Source of the DNA: Clostridiales bacterium
GTDB lineage: Bacteria > Bacillota > Clostridia > Oscillospirales > Acutalibacteraceae
DNA: 9,151 bases
Direction: 5' to 3'
NCBI GenBank assembly: GCA_019418545.1
Contig: DYBQ01000091.1
Span: 1-9,151 of the forward strand
The position numbers and the translations under genes were made by a program. Shown here piece after piece: positions 7,439 to 9,151 of the stretch (the first letter of the stretch is position 1; the number at the start of each line of letters is the position of its first letter). Below the pieces are notes generated by a model that had not been told where the DNA came from, searched no databases, and saw nothing but the letters and a program-made list of their open reading frames with translations.

Positions 7439-8188
7439 TCAGTTCAAATAACTTGCGGCACTCCCGCCTCGCAGAACATATACTTTACTGTTTCGTAAAA
7501 CAGTCTGCCCGTCTACTAAATCATCCACATACACCGGAATGGCCGGTTTATTTTTGATGTAAGAAGGGTCTTCTTTATCTTCCTGTGCCCAATCTGCCTG
7601 CACCGGGTCAGCCATGCTGTCTATTTTGTCTTTATAGTCATCCGTAAAGTCATTTGTCGAAAGCCCTTTCCCGGCCTCAATATCCACCTTTCCGCGCAGG
7701 GCGGTTTCCATGGCTTCCTGTGAAACCTTGTCCTCAATAGAAGATATGGCCTGCGCAAGCAATTCGTCCAAATCGCTTTGCGATACTTTATCTTTAAAAG
7801 CAAGGGCGCGCAGGGCGTTCATATCGTCAACCATCTTGTTGGTAATCCTGTCCAACACAGTCTTGTTACTGTGAATATGCCCGCGCTGGCTGTCCGTAGG
7901 GTCAAGGTAAGAGCCCGTTTTCGGAATAATAAAGGTGTTGCTGATGTTGTTCTGCGGTATGGTTATCGTCACAAAATCCCCCAGGTTAAAGTCCGCCGAG
8001 GGGTAGCCCTTTGCGTTCACACGCTGCCCATTAAAGGCAACAATATACCGGTGGTTTTCCTCTTTCGAAACCACTTGCGCAATATACGATTTGTCAAACC
8101 TCGCCTTCTCAAGCTTGTAGTCTATCGCGCGGTTTATTTGCTCGGCCAGTTGCTGAAGGGCCTTATTGTTTGAACTCTTTTGCTTCAA
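7439..8188 (-). CDS. Phage baseplate/fibre-type protein with OB-like N-terminus (TTG start)
   Basis: 249 residues. Residues about 1-30 are helical. Residues about 34-90 form a small beta module (YIAQVVSKEENHRYIVAFNG ... NLGDFVTITIPQNN ... NTFIIPK) like the OB-type domain of some tail proteins. Fibre-typical segments follow: GHIHSNKTVLDRIT, two copies of a DKVSQ motif (residues about 143-167), GKGLSTNDFTDDYKDKID, and VQADWAQEDKEDPSYIKNKPAIP. The start is TTG, not ATG: a perfect GGAGGT lies 6 nt before TTG 8188. The open frame further upstream runs back through the terminator hairpin and has no site. It is the first visible gene of the leftward tail/lysis block. Likely a fibre or baseplate subunit; exact role unknown. 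Confidence 0.8.
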   Translation of the reverse strand: MKQKSSNNKALQQLAEQINRAIDYKLEKARFDKSYIAQVVSKEENHRYIVAFNGQRVNAKGYPSADFNLGDFVTITIPQNNISNTFIIPKTGSYLDPTDSQRGHIHSNKTVLDRITNKMVDDMNALRALAFKDKVSQSDLDELLAQAISSIEDKVSQEAMETALRGKVDIEAGKGLSTNDFTDDYKDKIDSMADPVQADWAQEDKEDPSYIKNKPAIPVYVDDLVDGQTVLRNSKVYVLRGGSAASYLN

Positions 8189-8194
8189 TGCAAC

Positions 8195-8200
8195 ACCTCC
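8195..8200 (-). promoter_or_regulatory. Ribosome binding site deciding a TTG start
   Basis: GGAGGT on the minus strand, 6 nt before the TTG at 8188-8186. No ATG or GTG lies at a suitable distance, so this fixes the start of the 249-residue protein. It lies only 7 nt beyond the T-tract of the terminator at 8207-8239. Confidence 0.85.
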
Positions 8201-8206
8201 AGATAT

Positions 8207-8239
8207 AAAAAATCCCCTCCACCGAAAAGGCGAAGGGGA
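8207..8239 (-). terminator. Intrinsic terminator at the head of the tail/lysis block
   Basis: On the minus strand, TCCCCTTCGCC (8239-8229) pairs in full with GGTGGAGGGGA (8223-8213), using two G-U pairs and a TTTTC loop. TTTTTT follows (8212-8207). It would stop leftward transcription coming from module A or from tail genes beyond the window. No convincing leftward promoter lies between it and the first gene, so that gene depends either on read-through or antitermination, or on an unseen promoter. Confidence 0.85.
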
Positions 8240-8259
8240 GAATACAGCATTTTTTGAAC

Positions 8260-8288
8260 TTGACATGCAAAACACTGCAATATACAAT
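8260..8288 (+). promoter_or_regulatory. Module A toxin promoter (sigma-A type)
   Basis: TTGACA (8260-8265), a 17-bp spacer and TACAAT (8283-8288) on the plus strand, nearly full consensus. Expected start about 8294-8297, giving a transcript of about 260 nt to the hairpin at 8527-8557. It faces opposite to the tail genes. Confidence 0.85.
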
Positions 8289-8327
8289 AAAAAAAGACGG
8301 AGAACCACGTTGAATTTTTGTCCCGTT

Positions 8328-8357
8328 TTATAGGCGTTATATAGGACATTATATAGG
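8328..8357 (+). repeat. Three TTATATAGG-type direct repeats in the module A leader
   Basis: TTATAGG (8328-8334), TTATATAGG (8337-8345) and TTATATAGG (8349-8357) recur at 11-12 bp, close to one DNA turn. They are transcribed in the 5' leader of the module A toxin RNA. The last copy runs into GGCGGT, which can pair with the terminator arm. Confidence 0.6.
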
Positions 8358-8401
8358 CGGTGCCCTCACCATCCTCAATGCATAAGTAGGAGAGGAGGGC
8401 C

Positions 8402-8449
8402 GTGTATTTCTTGATACTTATCTTTGCGGGTAGACCATCCACAAGGTAG
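8402..8449 (+). CDS. Possible 15-residue leader ORF coupled to toxin A
   Basis: GTG at 8402 opens a frame of 15 codons (VYFLILIFAGRPSTR) ending in TAG at 8447-8449. AGGAG (8388-8392) lies 9 nt upstream and a GGAGGG closer in. The peptide is itself hydrophobic at its N-terminal half. Its coding stretch covers the strand that hides the Shine-Dalgarno of the 23-residue ORF, and its stop lies within that site. Ribosomes on this leader would therefore open the downstream site, as mok does for hok. Whether it is translated is unproven. Confidence 0.35.
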   Translation: MYFLILIFAGRPSTR

Positions 8450-8452
8450 GTG
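8415..8452 (+). promoter_or_regulatory. Hairpin hiding the toxin A Shine-Dalgarno
   Basis: TACTTATCTT (8415-8424) can pair along its full length with AAGGTAGGTG (8443-8452), using three G-U pairs and an 18-nt loop. The second arm is the ribosome binding site of the 23-residue ORF. Shine-Dalgarno occlusion is a common feature of type I toxin mRNAs. Confidence 0.55.
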
Positions 8453-8458
8453 TTGCAG

Positions 8459-8530
8459 ATGACTGAGCTTATAATGAATGTTATTTGCTTAACGATTCTC
8501 TTATCGATTATTCGCGAAATAAAGAAATAA
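8459..8530 (+). CDS. Candidate type I toxin, 23-residue hydrophobic peptide (module A)
   Basis: ATG 8459 to TAA 8528-8530 encodes MTELIMNVICLTILLSIIRE and then IKK. It has one hydrophobic stretch at residues 4-18 and a short charged end, as in small membrane toxins. AGGTG lies 6 nt upstream. I do not recognise a family: it lacks the conserved residues I associate with Fst/Ldr and is unlike the holin-like toxin next door. Its reality rests on context: a consensus promoter at 8260-8288, a hidden Shine-Dalgarno, a terminator overlapping the stop codon, and a converging antisense promoter at 8656-8628. It would presumably act at the cell membrane, and the RNA at 8517-8622 would repress it. Coding potential of so short a frame cannot be proved by sequence alone. 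Confidence 0.6.
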   Translation: MTELIMNVICLTILLSIIREIKK

Positions 8531-8557
8531 ACCGCCTACTTGAACTAGGCGGTTTAT
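8517..8557. terminator. Module A terminator shared by toxin and antisense RNA
   Basis: A perfect 12-bp stem (ATAAACCGCCTA at 8527-8538 with TAGGCGGTTTAT at 8546-8557) and a 7-nt loop. On the minus strand it is followed by TTCTTTATTT, a good U-tract. On the plus strand the only Us are inside the stem, so rightward termination would be weaker. The toxin A stop codon TAA lies in the left arm. Confidence 0.85.
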
Positions 8558-8622
8558 GAGTTCCGGGCGTTAAGCCCCTATTCGTATCCACCGAGGCACC
8601 GTCTATTATGGCTCCTCGTCTA
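8517..8622 (-). ncRNA. Predicted antisense (antitoxin) RNA of module A
   Basis: A transcript of about 100 nt predicted from the promoter at 8656-8628 to the U-tract at 8526-8517. It overlaps the 3' end of the toxin A mRNA through the whole terminator. Its 5' part (GACGAGGAGCC ... GGTGCCTC) can fold as a hairpin, followed by a small GGGC/GCCC stem (8577-8565). No reading frame with a ribosome binding site is seen. It matches the position of antitoxin RNAs in convergent type I systems. Ends are inferred from promoter and terminator only. Confidence 0.65.
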
Positions 8623-8627
8623 TTTTT

Positions 8628-8656
8628 ATTGTATGCATGTTTTGCTGGAAAATCAA
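8628..8656 (-). promoter_or_regulatory. Module A antisense RNA promoter
   Basis: Minus strand: TTGATT (8656-8651), a 17-bp spacer and TACAAT (8633-8628). Expected start about 8622-8620. The first transcribed bases (AGACGAGGAGCCA) resemble those of the toxin A transcript (AGACGGAGAACCA). Confidence 0.75.
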
Positions 8657-8727
8657 TAGAATTCTTTTGACTTTTTCGCATTTGTATTGACATTCCTGTG
8701 CCTTTTTAAGACAAATACGCCCTTTTA

Positions 8728-8757
8728 TTGACAAAATCGCGGGTGCTTGCCTATAAT
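8728..8757 (+). promoter_or_regulatory. Module B toxin promoter (sigma-A type)
   Basis: TTGACA (8728-8733), an 18-bp spacer and TATAAT (8752-8757): both hexamers are exact consensus. Expected start about 8763-8766, so the toxin RNA would be about 300 nt with a leader of about 150 nt. Confidence 0.85.
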
Positions 8758-8765
8758 AAAAATAT

Positions 8766-8778
8766 GCAGTGAGAGGCA
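8766..8778 (+). repeat. 13-bp 5'-end repeat of module B, plus copy
   Basis: GCAGTGAGAGGCA at the predicted 5' end of the toxin B RNA. The same 13 bases occur on the minus strand at 9114-9102, at the predicted 5' end of the antisense RNA. The two transcripts would thus begin alike. Confidence 0.8.
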
Positions 8779-8873
8779 CCGTTGAACTTTTCTCATTCAT
8801 AGACGGCTCAGGCGGTTACTTTCCTTCCCATATATCCACCGGGGAGGAAGTGTAAAATTTTCTTTTTATATAT

Positions 8874-8908
8874 CCTCTTCCAAGGCTTGCTTGCAAGCAG
8901 AGGGGAGG
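8874..8908 (+). promoter_or_regulatory. Hairpin hiding the toxin B Shine-Dalgarno
   Basis: CCTCTTC (8874-8880) pairs with GGGGAGG (8902-8908), the toxin B ribosome binding site, with two G-U pairs. An inner stem GCTTG/CAAGC (8885-8889 with 8894-8898) with a 4-nt loop stacks inside it. Translation would need this structure opened or the RNA processed. Confidence 0.65.
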
Positions 8909-8915
8909 TGATGCG

Positions 8916-9035
8916 ATGTACGTTACTTATTCTGACATGTTCCAGTTTGCGCTGGTCATCGTTGGCGTAGCTAAGCTGATTATCGCGTTGCTGAACTTCG
9001 AATCTTCGAAGAGCAGAAAAAATAAAAAGAAATAA
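8916..9035 (+). CDS. Putative holin-like type I toxin, 39 residues (module B)
   Basis: ATG 8916 to TAA 9033-9035. It begins MYVTYSDMFQFALVIVGVAK, has a single membrane segment at about residues 8-27, and ends in a strongly basic tail (SSKSRKNKKK). The opening MYVTYSD followed by an aromatic-hydrophobic segment and a Lys-rich end is the pattern of the small 'putative holin-like toxin' family (Hol_Tox) common in Firmicutes, recalled from memory. Members are toxin parts of type I systems or stray copies of them. AGGGGAGGTG lies 7 nt upstream. The gene has its own consensus promoter, a hidden Shine-Dalgarno, a terminator arm that includes its stop codon, and a facing antisense promoter. Expected role: damage to the host's own membrane if the short antisense RNA is lost. 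It is not a lysis holin of the phage operon, as it faces the other way. Confidence 0.85.
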   Translation: MYVTYSDMFQFALVIVGVAKLIIALLNFESSKSRKNKKK

Positions 9036-9067
9036 CCGCCCTCTCTCTCCAAAGTTGGCGGTTATTT
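9018..9067. terminator. Module B bidirectional terminator
   Basis: AAATAACCGCC (9030-9040) and GGCGGTTATTT (9057-9067) form a perfect 11-bp stem with a 16-nt loop. Minus strand: followed by CTTTTTATTTTTT, a strong U-tract (9029-9017). Plus strand: Us within the stem, then CTTAA. The toxin B stop codon is part of the left arm. Confidence 0.85.
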
Positions 9068-9113
9068 CTTAACCAAAACATTAGGGGAGTAACCGTCTGG
9101 TTGCCTCTCACTG
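9018..9113 (-). ncRNA. Predicted antisense (antitoxin) RNA of module B
   Basis: A transcript of about 95 nt predicted from the promoter at 9147-9119 to the U-tract at 9029-9017. It overlaps the 3' end of the toxin B mRNA, including its last codons. It also contains CTCCCCT (complement of 9083-9089), which can pair with AGGGGAG in the toxin ribosome binding site (8901-8907), and TAACCGCC, which can pair with the toxin leader at 8811-8818. No translated frame is seen. Ends are inferred. Confidence 0.7.
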
Positions 9114-9114
9114 C
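9102..9114 (-). repeat. 13-bp 5'-end repeat of module B, minus copy
   Basis: Minus-strand GCAGTGAGAGGCA (9114-9102), identical to 8766-8778. The next bases also align: AGACGGTTACTCCCC here, against AGACGG...GGTTACT...TCCC in the toxin leader (8801-8829). Confidence 0.8.
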
Positions 9115-9118
9115 TTAT

Positions 9119-9147
9119 ATTATACTTTAAGCCATCCAGCTTGTCAA
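9119..9147 (-). promoter_or_regulatory. Module B antisense RNA promoter
   Basis: Minus strand: TTGACA (9147-9142), a 17-bp spacer and TATAAT (9124-9119), perfect sigma-A consensus. It is stronger on paper than the toxin promoter (18-bp spacer), as expected for an unstable antitoxin RNA that must outnumber its target. Confidence 0.88.
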
Positions 9148-9151
9148 TGCG

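Noticed and set aside
8185..8442. 85-codon minus-strand frame across module A promoter and the terminator at 8207-8239
   Set aside because: It has no ribosome binding site, passes through a strong terminator, and ends on the TTG start of the next gene. It is a shadow of regulatory DNA.
8251..8640. CRISPR-like or iteron array, considered because of the recurring GGCGGT and TATAGG elements
   Set aside because: There is no regular repeat-spacer structure. The recurrences are explained by paired RNA arms and leader repeats of the two modules.
8508..8800. Two overlapping minus-strand frames of 61 and 64 codons between the modules
   Set aside because: Neither has a Shine-Dalgarno, and both cross promoters and the module A terminator. 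Composition is unlike the phage genes.

Overview
The window looks like part of a temperate phage or prophage of a low-to-mid GC Gram-positive (Firmicutes/Clostridia-like) host. The reasons are strong GGAGG ribosome binding sites throughout, a phiLC3-type holin, an XhlA-like anchor, M23 and GH25 peptidoglycan hydrolases, and closely packed tail genes. The host assignment is inference from these families; no chromosomal host gene is visible.

Layout, right to left in the direction of most genes. From 8188 down to 327 lies one minus-strand block of nine genes. They are a TTG-started fibre/baseplate-type protein, a GH25 lysozyme fused to an Ig-like domain and a tail-fibre-type module, an FN3-like fibre protein, a second tail-adaptor-like protein, a tail hub/baseplate protein, a small tail-associated protein, an M23-SH3 endolysin, an XhlA-like coiled-coil membrane protein and a holin. 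Neighbours mostly touch or overlap (two ATGA overlaps, several gaps under 15 nt). The block ends in a 12-bp intrinsic terminator at 280-317. Two further intrinsic-terminator-like hairpins lie inside or at the head of the block, each just upstream of a ribosome binding site: 8207-8239 before the first gene, and 1934-1961 before the endolysin.

The most interesting part is 8240-9151, which has no conventional long gene. It holds two tandem copies of the same small architecture, here called A (about 8260-8656) and B (about 8728-9147). Each has a consensus sigma-A promoter on the plus strand, a leader with a sequestered Shine-Dalgarno, a tiny hydrophobic ORF with a lysine-rich end (23 aa in A, 39 aa in B), and a hairpin terminator overlapping the ORF stop codon. 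Each also has a second consensus promoter on the minus strand that fires an RNA of roughly 100 nt back into that terminator. This is the layout of type I toxin-antitoxin loci. The B peptide belongs to the known 'putative holin-like toxin' type. I do not recognise the A peptide. The two modules look paralogous: they share leader elements but encode unlike peptides. They face against the tail/lysis genes, so lytic transcription arriving from the right would itself be antisense to both toxins.

The left 280 nt hold no gene I can support. They contain a triple 9-bp direct repeat, an imperfect inverted repeat and a possible leftward -10 element. They may be the spacer between the lysis cassette and a leftward neighbour outside the window.
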